Source: Bacteroidales bacterium UBA6377
Lineage (GTDB): Bacteria > Bacteroidota > Bacteroidia > Bacteroidales > UBA932
Direction: 5' to 3'
DNA length: 64,000 nt
Assembly (NCBI GenBank): GCA_002438805.1
Contig: DJQV01000012.1
Coordinates: forward strand, 26,507-90,506
Positions within the stretch are counted from its first letter, which is position 1, and each line of letters starts with the position of its first letter. The translations under genes were made by a program, and so were the position numbers. Below are positions 1 to 7,897 of the stretch, piece after piece. The notes below the pieces were generated by a model. The model saw only the letters and a list, made by a program, of their open reading frames with translations. It had not been told where the DNA came from and did not search any database.

Positions 1-119
1 CCGGAGACCATGGTTATCATGTGGGAGATGTATCCTCCAGTGCAGGATTCGGCTGCACTGAGTGTGTCGCCGCTTGACTTGAGAAGTTCGGCGATCCTAT
101 ACTGTACCGGTTTTTTCAT
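1..119 (-). CDS. pncC: PncC/CinA-type nicotinamide-nucleotide amidase, N-terminal part only
   Basis: Reading the minus strand from an ATG at 119 gives 39 codons that run off the window edge. The segment TLSAAESCTGGYISHMIT at about residues 19-36 matches the N-terminal signature of the CinA C-terminal domain (family consensus TxAxAESCTGG), whose Ser and following residues form part of the active site of the amidase that converts NMN to nicotinate mononucleotide in pyridine-nucleotide salvage. The protein starts directly with this domain, so it should be the stand-alone PncC form and not full-length CinA with a MoaB-like N-terminus. The start overlaps the last 23 bases of the upstream PyrD-like gene in another frame, which suggests co-transcription and translational coupling. 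Family assignment is good; the exact substrate is inferred from the family. Confidence 0.8.
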   Translation of the reverse strand, partial: MKKPVQYRIAELLKSSGDTLSAAESCTGGYISHMITMVS

Positions 120-900
120 TTTTGAGATATTTTAAGGTTTTTCGTACTATTTCCGGGCCTTCCCTCAGGAGTCCGGTGCGTATCTCGACAAGAGAGGCTC
201 CGGCCATGAGGGATTCGGATGCCTGCTCAGGAGTATCGATGTGGCAGTTGGCGATGATGGGCAGGCGACCTCCTGTATGGGTGAAGACTTCTTTGACCTG
301 GGCGTTGGAGCGGAGTTCGAGCCCGTCGATGCTGTTCATCATGCAGAAGTCCGCTATTTTGTCAAGTTCCTCGCCGTTGATGTAGTCCGGCAACTTTATG
401 ATGATGGGCTTGTATTCCTGCTCGTTTATCCTGGACTCAAGCAGAGCGTTGGTCTCCTCTGTGGCCACGTCATCCGTGAGGTCGATGATGAACATGTCGA
501 AAAAGTCGTAGGCGAGAGTGAAGGCTGTAAGGTAATCTTTGGAAATGCAGGCTGCGATGATGTCGTCCGGTCTGTCTGCCTGGATATGGCTTATGGCCTT
601 GCGGACTCCGGCGGCCCCCATGGGACCGGCTTCCGTGAAACTGAACCCCAGAGCGGTAAGGTCGTTGTAGAGTTCGCAATGGATGTCCAGTCCTGCGCCG
701 AGACCGACCGGGTTGCAGAAATTGAGGCCGAACACTTCGCGCTGGAGGCCCTTCTGGCTGCCGGAGTGTATCAGGCGGTTGATCTTTCGTCCGAACGGAA
801 TCTTTCCGATGAGCTGGAAATATCTCAGTCCCACCCTGGATGCGCGTTCCGTGTCCATGTGGCGCGCCAGAGGCTTGATTATGAAGTCGTATAAACTCAT
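97..900 (-). CDS. Dihydroorotate dehydrogenase-like beta/alpha-barrel protein, probably catalytically altered
   Basis: A 267-residue protein whose first 75 residues read like class 2 dihydroorotate dehydrogenase (PyrD): LYDFIIKPLARHMDTERA, then FGLNFCNPVGLGAGLD at about 57-72, the glycine-rich FMN-binding start of the barrel. The C-terminal end (MAGASLVEIRTGLLREGPEIV) also matches PyrD. The middle does not: the NRMGFNN segment, the NxSSPN segment carrying the catalytic serine and the TNTT segment of true PyrD are absent or replaced (for example IIDLTDDVATEE where NxSSPN is expected), and the protein is about 60-70 residues shorter than usual. The lysine of the VKxxPD motif is kept (IIIKLPD). 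A TTG nine bases upstream is possible, but ATG at 900 fits the family and the -7 box. It is best described as a PyrD-fold paralogue of unknown function; orotate synthesis should not be assumed. It overlaps pncC by 23 bases. Confidence 0.7.
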   Translation of the reverse strand: MSLYDFIIKPLARHMDTERASRVGLRYFQLIGKIPFGRKINRLIHSGSQKGLQREVFGLNFCNPVGLGAGLDIHCELYNDLTALGFSFTEAGPMGAAGVRKAISHIQADRPDDIIAACISKDYLTAFTLAYDFFDMFIIDLTDDVATEETNALLESRINEQEYKPIIIKLPDYINGEELDKIADFCMMNSIDGLELRSNAQVKEVFTHTGGRLPIIANCHIDTPEQASESLMAGASLVEIRTGLLREGPEIVRKTLKYLKNEKTGTV

Positions 901-906
901 GGGACG

Positions 907-914
907 CAAATTTA
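907..914 (-). promoter_or_regulatory. -7 box for the PyrD-like gene
   Basis: The minus strand reads TAAATTTG, matching the Bacteroidota TAnnTTTG element, six bases upstream of the ATG at 900 and just beyond the stop of the XRE gene. It implies that the PyrD-like/pncC pair can be transcribed independently of the regulator. Confidence 0.5.
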
Positions 915-919
915 GGACT

Positions 920-1357
920 TTATTTCAATTCCTGATAGGTGTTGTCATCGAAAAAAATGATGATTTTGGATACATTGCGCTTACTTCCAGGCAGTTGTAT
1001 GGGAATATCTCCAGTAATCGCTTCAGGTTGCAGTCTGTCCGAACTCTTTTTTTCTGTCTGAGGATTCTGCGGCTTTTCCGCAGTTTGTGCAGCAGAGTCG
1101 GTCTTTGGCGTATTGTCATCATCGAACAGGGTAGCGGGAACAGCTCCGGAGTTGAACATCTTGCCTTTGCCTGTGATGAGCCAGTCCAAATTGAGTGTCG
1201 GGTATTGCCTGGCCATGTTTTGGATAAAATCGAAGCCAGGCTTGTTGCGGCCGGCAAGGATATGTGACACACTGGCCCTGGCTACGCCGATGCTGTCGGC
1301 GAACTGGGACTGGCTGATGTTTTCAGCCTTGAGGAACTGCTCCAGACGCTTGTTCAT
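920..1357 (-). CDS. XRE-family helix-turn-helix transcriptional regulator
   Basis: A 145-residue protein from ATG at 1357; the open frame extends upstream to 1426, but MNKRLEQFLKAENISQSQ is the natural N-terminus. Residues 1-65 form a Cro/CI-type HTH: SQSQFADSIGVARASVSHILAGRNKP is the helix-turn-helix, followed by a Pro/Asp-rich segment with LDWLITGKGKMF, a common continuation in Bacteroidota XRE proteins. Residues 75-125 are low-complexity and polar; the C-terminus (SKIIIFFDDNTYQELK) is the short conserved tail seen in this Bacteroidota group. No enzymatic domain. Likely a DNA-binding repressor; targets are unknown. A palindrome at 1396-1415 in its promoter suggests self-regulation (inference). 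Confidence 0.85.
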   Translation of the reverse strand: MNKRLEQFLKAENISQSQFADSIGVARASVSHILAGRNKPGFDFIQNMARQYPTLNLDWLITGKGKMFNSGAVPATLFDDDNTPKTDSAAQTAEKPQNPQTEKKSSDRLQPEAITGDIPIQLPGSKRNVSKIIIFFDDNTYQELK

Positions 1358-1376
1358 GATGTAACGGATGTTTTCA

Positions 1377-1384
1377 CAAAAGTA
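1377..1384 (-). promoter_or_regulatory. -7 box for the XRE regulator
   Basis: The minus strand reads TACTTTTG, a perfect TAnnTTTG element, 19 bases upstream of the ATG at 1357. Confidence 0.5.
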
Positions 1385-1395
1385 ACCAAAACTTA

Positions 1396-1415
1396 TGTAA
1401 ATTGCAAGTTTTACA
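1396..1415. promoter_or_regulatory. Candidate operator palindrome upstream of the XRE regulator
   Basis: TGTAAA and TTTACA form an inverted repeat separated by eight bases that contain a TTGCAA core. It sits 12 bases upstream of the -7 box at 1377-1384, covering the position where the -33 element should be. This is the expected place for an autorepressor site of the neighbouring XRE protein; binding is inferred. Confidence 0.3.
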
Positions 1416-1779
1416 CATGTTAACAAACCCGAGTGTTGATAACTTGTTGAAATGTTATCTTGAAGTAACAGGATAGATAAAATCGTTTTAATACTGATAT
1501 ATTGAAATTTACCTAATTTTTTTTATTCAAAGGAGGCTCTCCGGGCCGGTTTTTTCTCAATCACGATAATCCTGCTTAAACAAAGGCTTGAGAATAATAT
1601 GGTAAATCACTGATTGATAGAACACTATAAAAAGAAAAATATATACATAAGTTACGCTTATGTTACAAAAGTGGACAGATTGACATTGATGATGTTGAAT
1701 GCTTGAAATTTACATCTGTATCATGGCGCGTTACAAAAATCAACAACGGGTACTCGGATATAATCGCTATATTTGCCCC
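1416..1779. other. AT-rich intergenic region without a gene
   Basis: About 360 bases with no plausible coding frame between the divergent XRE regulator and queA. Visible items are a near-match to a DnaA box on the minus strand (TTATCAACA at 1434-1442), a 7-base inverted repeat (ACATAAG/CTTATGT, 1645-1663, 5-base centre) and the queA -7 box at 1768-1775. No recognised RNA family could be made out. Confidence 0.4.
1768..1775 (+). promoter_or_regulatory. -7 box for queA
   Basis: TATATTTG, a perfect TAnnTTTG, ends four bases before the chosen ATG at 1780. This leaves an almost leaderless transcript and supports the 1780 start over the upstream in-frame codons at 1699-1777. Confidence 0.5.
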
Positions 1780-2988
1780 ATGATACCAGAAATCAGAATT
1801 GAGGACTACAATTATCCCTTGCCTGATGAGAGGGTCGCCAAGTACCCCCTTGCACAGAGGGATTCCTCCAAGTTGCTTGTATATAAAGATGGAATCATCA
1901 GCGAGCATGTCTTCCGTGAGATCCCGGATCAACTCCCGTCGGACTCCATAATGGTTTTTAACGAGACCAAGGTGGTGCCCGCGCGACTTTTTTTCCACAG
2001 GCAGTCCGGAGCCCATATTGAAGTTTTCTGTCTGGAGCCCCAGGAGCCCTCGGACTATAATGTCAATTTCGCTTCCACCAGATCCTGCCGCTGGACATGT
2101 GTGATCGGGAACGCCAAGCGTTGGAAGGACGATGTGCTTTCGCTTGACGTGCACGAAGGGGAACTTGCGCAGATCGCGCTCAAGGCCCGACTTATCATGC
2201 GGGAGGGGCAGACCGGCATTGTGGAGTTCAGCTGGCAGGGGGACATGCCATTTTCACGTGTGCTTGAGCTGTGTGGGCAGGTGCCGATTCCTCCATATCT
2301 CAACAGGGATACAGAAGATATTGATATTGAAAGGTATCAGACGCTTTATGCGAGGGTACGCGGTTCTGTGGCCGCTCCGACGGCGGGACTTCATTTCACG
2401 GAAAGCGAACTGCAAAGGATAAGAGAAAAGGGCATTGATATGGAAAAGGTCTGCCTTCATGTGGGGGCCGGCACTTTCCTTCCGGTGAAGAGTTCCCTCA
2501 TCTCGGGGCACACGATGCACAGGGAGCCGTTTGCGGTGAGCCTTGGTTTTCTCCGGGATCTGCGTGCGGGCGGGAAGAAGGTGATCGCGGTCGGCACGAC
2601 CTCGGTGCGCACGCTTGAATCGCTTTATTATGCAGGCGTGTCCTGCATAGAGGAAGGTTCGCCTCGCGATGTTACTCAATGGGCTCCGTATGAGCGTGAG
2701 TATCAGTACACATTGGATGAGGCTCTAGATGCTCTGATAGAGTTCCTTGAGGACAGCGGGCTTGAGGAGCTCAAGGTCGGGACACGGATCATCATCGTCC
2801 CGGGCTTCAGGTTCAGGGTGGTGGACATGATGGTGACCAATTTCCACCAGCCGCAGAGCACGCTGCTTCTGCTTATTTCCGCCTTTGTGGGCGGCGATTG
2901 GCGGAGGATCTATGACTACGCGCTCTCGCATGGGTTTCGTTTTCTCAGCTACGGTGACAGTTCACTACTTTTCAGGGCGGAGCGGTGA
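1780..2988 (+). CDS. queA: S-adenosylmethionine:tRNA ribosyltransferase-isomerase QueA
   Basis: A 402-residue protein from MIPEIRIEDYNYPLPDERVAKYP. QueA transfers and isomerises the ribosyl group of SAM onto 7-aminomethyl-7-deazaguanine in tRNA, giving epoxyqueuosine. Diagnostic segments: YPLAQRDSSKLL near residue 25, FNETKVVPARLF near 65, GSVAAPTAGLHFT around 190-205, CLHVGAGTFLPVK near 225, and MVTNFHQPQSTLLLL near 350. It is somewhat longer than E. coli QueA because of extra sequence around residues 95-125 and 280-330. The frame opens 27 codons further upstream, but that part is unlike the family. Its stop overlaps the ATG of the acyltransferase (TGATG). The queuosine partner Tgt is encoded at 27.5-28.6 kb. 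Confidence 0.95.
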   Translation: MIPEIRIEDYNYPLPDERVAKYPLAQRDSSKLLVYKDGIISEHVFREIPDQLPSDSIMVFNETKVVPARLFFHRQSGAHIEVFCLEPQEPSDYNVNFASTRSCRWTCVIGNAKRWKDDVLSLDVHEGELAQIALKARLIMREGQTGIVEFSWQGDMPFSRVLELCGQVPIPPYLNRDTEDIDIERYQTLYARVRGSVAAPTAGLHFTESELQRIREKGIDMEKVCLHVGAGTFLPVKSSLISGHTMHREPFAVSLGFLRDLRAGGKKVIAVGTTSVRTLESLYYAGVSCIEEGSPRDVTQWAPYEREYQYTLDEALDALIEFLEDSGLEELKVGTRIIIVPGFRFRVVDMMVTNFHQPQSTLLLLISAFVGGDWRRIYDYALSHGFRFLSYGDSSLLFRAER

Positions 2989-4130
2989 TGGAAGACAAGC
3001 GTTTTGACCAGATTCGGCCATATCCGGAAGAAAAGGCGGTGAAGACCCTGCACCGCCTGGCGTTCAACCCCTTGATTGCCCTGGCATCCCGGCGTCTGTT
3101 TCCGGGGGAGCCTTTCTGGCATCTCGGGAAAATGTTCCGGGCTGTGGAGTCGGTGGATGATTTCCAGTGTCATGTACTGGCACTTGCGATTGATGCCCTT
3201 CTGAAGCGGACATCTTCGGGGTTCGCCTGTGAGGGACTAGAGAATTTGCGTGCGAACAGGACTTTCCTCGCCATCTCCAACCACCGCGACATCACCCTTG
3301 ACGCTGCGCTCACGCAGCTGGCCCTGTACAGGCACAATATTCCTTTTATGGAACTCTGCATCGGCAGCAATCTGATGGATGACAACAGGATGGCTTCCGA
3401 TCTGCTGCGTTCGGTGAAGATGATCCGTGTGCTTCGCGGGCTTCCGGCACGGGAGGCTTATGCGGCCTCGCACCTGCTTTCCGAGTATATACGAGAATCA
3501 GTCGCCGGGGGCAGGAGTTCGATCTGGATTGCGCAGAAGGAGGGGAGAGCCAAGAACGGACTTGACCGTACCGCGCACGGCATCATCAAGATGCTGGACA
3601 TGAGCGGGGTCAAAGGGTTTTATGAGAATTTCAGTGAACTGCACATCACGCCGATGAGCATATCGTACGAATATGAACCCTGCGACATAAGCAAGGCCCG
3701 GGAGACTCTGATTTCATCCACGCGGCGCTATGTCAAGAAAAAGGGTGAGGATACGCGAAGCATCCTGGACGGTATCCGCATGTGGAAAGGCGGTATTCAT
3801 CTTACCGTCTGTCGGCCTTTGGGCGATGATGAACTCAAGATGGCTTCGGCTTTGGAGCGGGCGCAGCGCTACCAGGCGTTACGCGAGATGATAGACAAGC
3901 GTATAATCGAGGGCTACAAACTGTGGAATACAAATTACATTGCTTATGATCTCCTGAACTCTTGCGAGAAATATGCGGCTCTGTACAGTTCTTCGGAGCG
4001 TGAGGCTTTCGTTGATTATGCTGAGCGGCGCCTGGACAGTGTTGAGCCAGAACTCGACCGGGATGCGCTGCGCAGGCAGTTCTATTCCTTGTATGCCGGT
4101 CCTGTTGTATCAAAGGAGCGTATTCTTTGA
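2988..4130 (+). CDS. PlsC-like 1-acyl-sn-glycerol-3-phosphate acyltransferase family protein
   Basis: A 380-residue protein starting at the ATG that shares one base with the queA stop (TGATG), so the two are probably translationally coupled. The acyltransferase block begins at about residue 97 with SNHRDITLDAALTQL, the equivalent of the catalytic H-x4-D box, here H-x5-D as in a Bacteroidota subgroup. It continues with MIRVLRGLPAR and SIWIAQKEGRAKNG (around 182-195), the glycerol-phosphate binding blocks. There is no clear membrane-spanning N-terminus, unlike many PlsC proteins. Likely acylates a lyso-phospholipid or a related hydroxylated lipid; the exact acceptor is unknown. The C-terminal third (from about 280) has no recognised domain. 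Confidence 0.75.
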   Translation: MEDKRFDQIRPYPEEKAVKTLHRLAFNPLIALASRRLFPGEPFWHLGKMFRAVESVDDFQCHVLALAIDALLKRTSSGFACEGLENLRANRTFLAISNHRDITLDAALTQLALYRHNIPFMELCIGSNLMDDNRMASDLLRSVKMIRVLRGLPAREAYAASHLLSEYIRESVAGGRSSIWIAQKEGRAKNGLDRTAHGIIKMLDMSGVKGFYENFSELHITPMSISYEYEPCDISKARETLISSTRRYVKKKGEDTRSILDGIRMWKGGIHLTVCRPLGDDELKMASALERAQRYQALREMIDKRIIEGYKLWNTNYIAYDLLNSCEKYAALYSSSEREAFVDYAERRLDSVEPELDRDALRRQFYSLYAGPVVSKERIL

Positions 4131-4264
4131 GCGGGGGCTCAAGGTCGGGGAGGTGTTGTCGATATAGTCAACTTAACATAATATAAATTGTGTAACAAAA
4201 CGGGCGGGACGGGGGAGCAGGGCATATTTCCATGCCTGGCGGTCGCTGATAGCGAAACTTGTAT

Positions 4265-4272
4265 TATCTTTG
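4265..4272 (+). promoter_or_regulatory. -7 box for rlmD
   Basis: TATCTTTG, seven bases before the ATG at 4280; it supports that start over the upstream in-frame codons. Confidence 0.5.
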
Positions 4273-4279
4273 CGCGGTT

Positions 4280-5695
4280 ATGTCAAAACGAGACAAAGAA
4301 GTTCAGATCATAGAGAATCTCACTGTTGAGCACATTGCCGCTGAAGGCAAATGCATTGCCCATACAGATGATGGAGTTGTGGTGTTTATCGAGTATGCGG
4401 TGCCCGGGGATGTCGTCAACGTCCGGGTGCTCCGCAAGAAGAAATCATTCATCGATGCCCGGATCACTGAGATTGTCAAGCCGTCCAAGTACAGGCTTGA
4501 GCCTTTCTGCGAGCATTTCGGCATCTGCGGAGGCTGCCGCTGGCAGCTCATCCCTTATCCTATGCAGCTGGAGTCAAAGCGCCGTCAGGTTGCTGACCAG
4601 TTCAGGCGCATAGGGCATCTGGAGTTCCCCGAGGTCTCCCCTACGATCGGTTCTGACAAGACAGTCCTGTACCGTAACAAATTGGAATTCACAGCCTCCA
4701 ACAAAAGGTGGATACTTCCTGACGAGGATCCGGACAATATTCCGCCTGACCAGAGGCAGGGTCTGGGTTTCCATGTGGGCAAGTTTTTCGACAAGGTTCT
4801 GGATATTAGGCGCTGCTATCTTCAGAAGGAGCCTTCAAACGCCTTGCGCCTTTTCATAAAGGATTATGCCGTAAGCCATGGCATACCTTTCTATGACATA
4901 ATGGAAAATACTGGAGTGTTCCGCAATATGTTCGTACGGACGACGGACGATGGACAGGTGATGCTGATCATCTGCTTCGCGGCCGAATTTGACGGACGTG
5001 AGGCCATGCTGGACGCCATAGCGGGGGCTTTCCCCGAGATCACATCCCTCTATTATGTGATCAATTCCAAACTGAACGACAGCATAGCCGACCAGGAGTG
5101 CATCCTCTACCGCGGGGACGAGGCAATATACGAGAAGATGGAGGATCTCCGCTTCAGGATAGGGCCAAAGTCTTTTTACCAGACAAACAATGCCCAGGCT
5201 CTTAAACTCTACACCGTGGCCCGGGACTTTGCCTCCCTTACGGGAGAGGAGATCGTCTATGACCTCTATACCGGCACCGGCACCATAGCGCAGTTCGTCA
5301 GTTCAAAGGCTGCCAAGGTCATAGGCATTGAATATGTGCCGGAGGCTATCGAGGATGCCAAGGTCAATGCCCGCGACAACGGGATAGGCAACTGCGAGTT
5401 CTTCGCCGGTGACATGAAGGACATCCTGACGGAGAATTTCATCGGTGAGCACGGGCGTCCGGATGTCATCATCGCTGATCCTCCCCGGGCCGGAATGCAT
5501 CCGGATGTGGTGGAGACGATTCTGCGCGCCGAGCCTGCGAGAATCGTGTACGTCAGCTGCAATCCGGCTTCCCAGGCAAGGGATCTTGAGGCCCTGTGCC
5601 GTAAATACCGCATCACGGACGTCCAGCCTGTGGATATGTTTCCGCATACCCAGCATGTGGAGAACGTCTGCCGTCTTGAACTTCTTAATCTCTAA
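4280..5695 (+). CDS. rlmD: 23S rRNA (uracil-5-)-methyltransferase, RlmD/RumA family
   Basis: A 471-residue class I SAM methyltransferase that makes 5-methyluridine in 23S rRNA. Residues 1-65 form a TRAM RNA-binding domain. The iron-sulfur cluster ligands are visible: CEHFGICGGC at about 77-86 (C-x5-C-x2-C) plus the distal cysteine in DIRRCYLQ. The SAM site is VYDLYTGTGTIAQF (about 332-345), followed by ADPPRAGMHPDVV and YVSCNPASQARDL, which holds the catalytic cysteine. All expected catalytic parts are present. Whether it modifies U1939 or another uracil cannot be told from sequence alone. The next gene begins three bases after its stop. Confidence 0.9.
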   Translation: MSKRDKEVQIIENLTVEHIAAEGKCIAHTDDGVVVFIEYAVPGDVVNVRVLRKKKSFIDARITEIVKPSKYRLEPFCEHFGICGGCRWQLIPYPMQLESKRRQVADQFRRIGHLEFPEVSPTIGSDKTVLYRNKLEFTASNKRWILPDEDPDNIPPDQRQGLGFHVGKFFDKVLDIRRCYLQKEPSNALRLFIKDYAVSHGIPFYDIMENTGVFRNMFVRTTDDGQVMLIICFAAEFDGREAMLDAIAGAFPEITSLYYVINSKLNDSIADQECILYRGDEAIYEKMEDLRFRIGPKSFYQTNNAQALKLYTVARDFASLTGEEIVYDLYTGTGTIAQFVSSKAAKVIGIEYVPEAIEDAKVNARDNGIGNCEFFAGDMKDILTENFIGEHGRPDVIIADPPRAGMHPDVVETILRAEPARIVYVSCNPASQARDLEALCRKYRITDVQPVDMFPHTQHVENVCRLELLNL

Positions 5696-5698
5696 AAA

Positions 5699-6643
5699 AT
5701 GGCAATAGATATTCTTCTTTTGATTGTCGGTCTCGCCCTTATCGTGTTCGGCGCGGACTGGCTTGTCGACGGGGCGTCCGCTGTGGCGCGCAAGGCCGGC
5801 ATCAGTGAGTTTGTCATCGGCCTTACCATCGTCGGTTTCGGCACCAGTTGCCCCGAACTTGTCGTCAGCCTGACGGGAGCCTTCCAGGGCAATGCTGACA
5901 TAGCGATAGGCAATGTCGTGGGATCCAACATCTTTAATGTTCTTATGATTCTCGGCATTACAACCCTGATAGCCCCTGTGGCGATGTCCCGGGTCAACGC
6001 GCGGGTCGATATTCCCATAGCGCTTGGGGTTACCGTCCTTTTCATGGTCCTTGCCCTGACCGGAAAGGGGATAAACCGGATAGAAGGCCTTGTGTTGCTG
6101 CTGGTTTTTGCGGCTTATGTCTACTATTGCTTCAAGTTTGACAAGCCTGCGGAAGATGCGGGCGGTGCGGAGGAAAGCCGGCAGAAAGTACGCAGCGTAT
6201 GGTTTGCCGTGCTACTGATCGCAGCCGGACTCGCCGGGCTGATCTTCGGCGGCCAGCTTTTTGTCGGCCATGCCACCAACATCGCTCGTGCGGTCGGGGT
6301 ATCCGACAAGGTCATCGCCCTCACCCTGCTCGCCGGAGGCACTTCCATGCCGGAACTCGCCACCTGCATTGCAGCCGCTGCCAAGCACAAGGACCAGTTG
6401 GCCCTCGGCAATATTCTGGGATCCAATGTATTCAACATCCTCCTTATACTCGGCTGCTCGGCTGTCATCACTCCCCTCTCCACTGCGGCTATGACTGCGG
6501 CGGATTTCGGCGCCTTGCTATTGAGCATACTGCTCCTTCTGGTGAGTGCTTATTCCGGGCACAGGGACAGGGTGGACCGCTGGGAAGGTGTCGTGATGAT
6601 ACTTGTGTATATTGCTTATATGATACTCCTTTTTATGAAGTAA
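5699..6643 (+). CDS. Calcium/sodium antiporter of the YrbG (CaCA) family
   Basis: A 314-residue inner-membrane exchanger with two homologous halves, each carrying the alpha-repeat signature: GFGTSCPELVVSL...GNVVGSNIFNVLMILG (about 43-85) and LAGGTSMPELATC...GNILGSNVFNILLILG (about 213-255). The acidic and asparagine residues of these repeats bind cations in the NCX structures. About ten hydrophobic segments can be counted. The halves are joined by a short polar loop near residues 145-160 (KPAEDAGGAEESRQK). It starts three bases after rlmD and converges with the barrel gene at 6647, with three bases between their stops. Confidence 0.9.
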   Translation: MAIDILLLIVGLALIVFGADWLVDGASAVARKAGISEFVIGLTIVGFGTSCPELVVSLTGAFQGNADIAIGNVVGSNIFNVLMILGITTLIAPVAMSRVNARVDIPIALGVTVLFMVLALTGKGINRIEGLVLLLVFAAYVYYCFKFDKPAEDAGGAEESRQKVRSVWFAVLLIAAGLAGLIFGGQLFVGHATNIARAVGVSDKVIALTLLAGGTSMPELATCIAAAAKHKDQLALGNILGSNVFNILLILGCSAVITPLSTAAMTAADFGALLLSILLLLVSAYSGHRDRVDRWEGVVMILVYIAYMILLFMK

Positions 6644-6646
6644 AGT

Positions 6647-7270
6647 TCAGAAAGACAGGGCAATAGACAGATTTACACTATAATGTTCCGCCACATTGTG
6701 GCGGATATTTTCTTTTTGTACTATACCCGGTCCCTCCTGATTCATGACAAGCGGGCTGTCGAAAACCGCCCGCAGGCTGATCATGACATCGAGACAGAAA
6801 TCAGGCGTCAGCCAGAGGCGGTAGCCCTCTCCCCCGTCGAACATCGGGAGGACGGGCCGGCTGTAGGCTTCCACTTCGCTCCTGAAGCCTATGCCTCCAT
6901 CGATGAAAGTGAAGAACCCCTCACCATATAGTCCCACGGGCGCGAAACTCACCCTCAGGAGCAGCGGATACGCCTGGCAGTCATCGGAAACTCCTGACCA
7001 GCCGGCACACAGCGCCAGGTTGACTTTCTCATGGATGTCGTATCCTATCTTGGCGAGGATCTGCCCTCCGGGCCTTCCGAGATATTTGCGGGTGGTCTCA
7101 TTGATGCGGTAGCCTTCCTCGCTTATGATGTTGATATGGCGGTAACTGTATATCCTTTGGGAGTATCCCCACTCTAAGCCGAAATGCAGTTTCCATGCAT
7201 TTCCCCTTTCCTGCGCCGCCATGTTCATGGCGGCCATGGACAGCAGTATGGACAGAAGTGTGCGTCTCAT
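6647..7270 (-). CDS. Small outer-membrane beta-barrel protein, unknown function
   Basis: A 207-residue protein with a signal peptide (MRRTLLSILLSMAAMNMAAQ, cleavage near residue 19). The rest alternates polar and hydrophobic residues in beta-strand fashion with many aromatics and ends in LSIALSF; a terminal Phe is usual for outer-membrane barrels. No enzymatic motif is recognised. It lies three bases downstream of a second small barrel gene of similar size and is probably its co-transcribed partner. Function not known; a structural or pore role is an inference. Confidence 0.6.
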   Translation of the reverse strand: MRRTLLSILLSMAAMNMAAQERGNAWKLHFGLEWGYSQRIYSYRHINIISEEGYRINETTRKYLGRPGGQILAKIGYDIHEKVNLALCAGWSGVSDDCQAYPLLLRVSFAPVGLYGEGFFTFIDGGIGFRSEVEAYSRPVLPMFDGGEGYRLWLTPDFCLDVMISLRAVFDSPLVMNQEGPGIVQKENIRHNVAEHYSVNLSIALSF

Positions 7271-7273
7271 GGC

Positions 7274-7852
7274 TCAGAATCTGCAATATATGCACAGTTG
7301 CGGGGTCAGGCAGTAGTAAAGTCCCCTTTTGTAGAGAGACAGCAGCATGGCGCCTGAATCTCTGTCTTTGCGGATGTGCAGACCCGGGTTGACACAGAAG
7401 CTGATGTCTATGCTCAGACGGTGGGCAAAGAAGTCCGCGGACAGGCCCACGTTTCCGGAGAGTGCGGCCACTATTCCCATCTCCTTGTATGTCTGCCCGT
7501 CCGAGCTGAAGAAGTGGCGCTCATAATCATGAAGGTATCCGGTAAAAAAACCCGGGCCCGCGTGCAGTGCAAGATACGAGTAGCCGTAGTCCGCGTATGC
7601 GATTATATAGTCCCGTGTCAGACTGGCTGCGATGCCGGTGTCGCATGTCCTGCCGGAAAGGACACCGAACATGTCTGCATATAAGTTGATAAAGGTCATG
7701 GAGGCTCCGTCCTGTGGCTTAAATGCGGCTCCGATACCGAATCCCTTCAAGGAGTTGAACACCCCAAGGTAACGCTCTTGCGCGGCGGTTTCGCTGCATA
7801 CTGCGGACATTACGGCAGCCAGAGCCAGTGATATTGCTGCTTTTGCTCTCAT
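7274..7852 (-). CDS. Small exported beta-rich protein, unknown function
   Basis: A 192-residue protein with a signal peptide (MRAKAAISLALAAVMSAVCSETAAQ) and a beta-strand-rich body (YGYSYLALHAGPGFFTGY, KEMGIVAALSGNVGLSADFF) ending in CIYCRF, again with terminal Phe. Similar in size and style to the following gene, so both may be eight-stranded outer-membrane barrels. Likely the first gene of a two-gene operon with its own -7 box at 7859-7866. No family recognised. Confidence 0.55.
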   Translation of the reverse strand: MRAKAAISLALAAVMSAVCSETAAQERYLGVFNSLKGFGIGAAFKPQDGASMTFINLYADMFGVLSGRTCDTGIAASLTRDYIIAYADYGYSYLALHAGPGFFTGYLHDYERHFFSSDGQTYKEMGIVAALSGNVGLSADFFAHRLSIDISFCVNPGLHIRKDRDSGAMLLSLYKRGLYYCLTPQLCIYCRF

Positions 7853-7858
7853 CCGGGG

Positions 7859-7866
7859 CGAAGATA
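7859..7866 (-). promoter_or_regulatory. -7 box for the two small barrel genes
   Basis: The minus strand reads TATCTTCG, one base off TAnnTTTG, six bases upstream of the ATG at 7852. Confidence 0.4.
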
Positions 7867-7897
7867 GGCATTTCTTTGATTATTTCATATTATCGCG

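Noticed and set aside
1416..1779. PreQ1 riboswitch upstream of queA
   Set aside because: The -7 box lies four bases before the ATG, leaving no leader RNA, and no preQ1 aptamer pattern was recognised.
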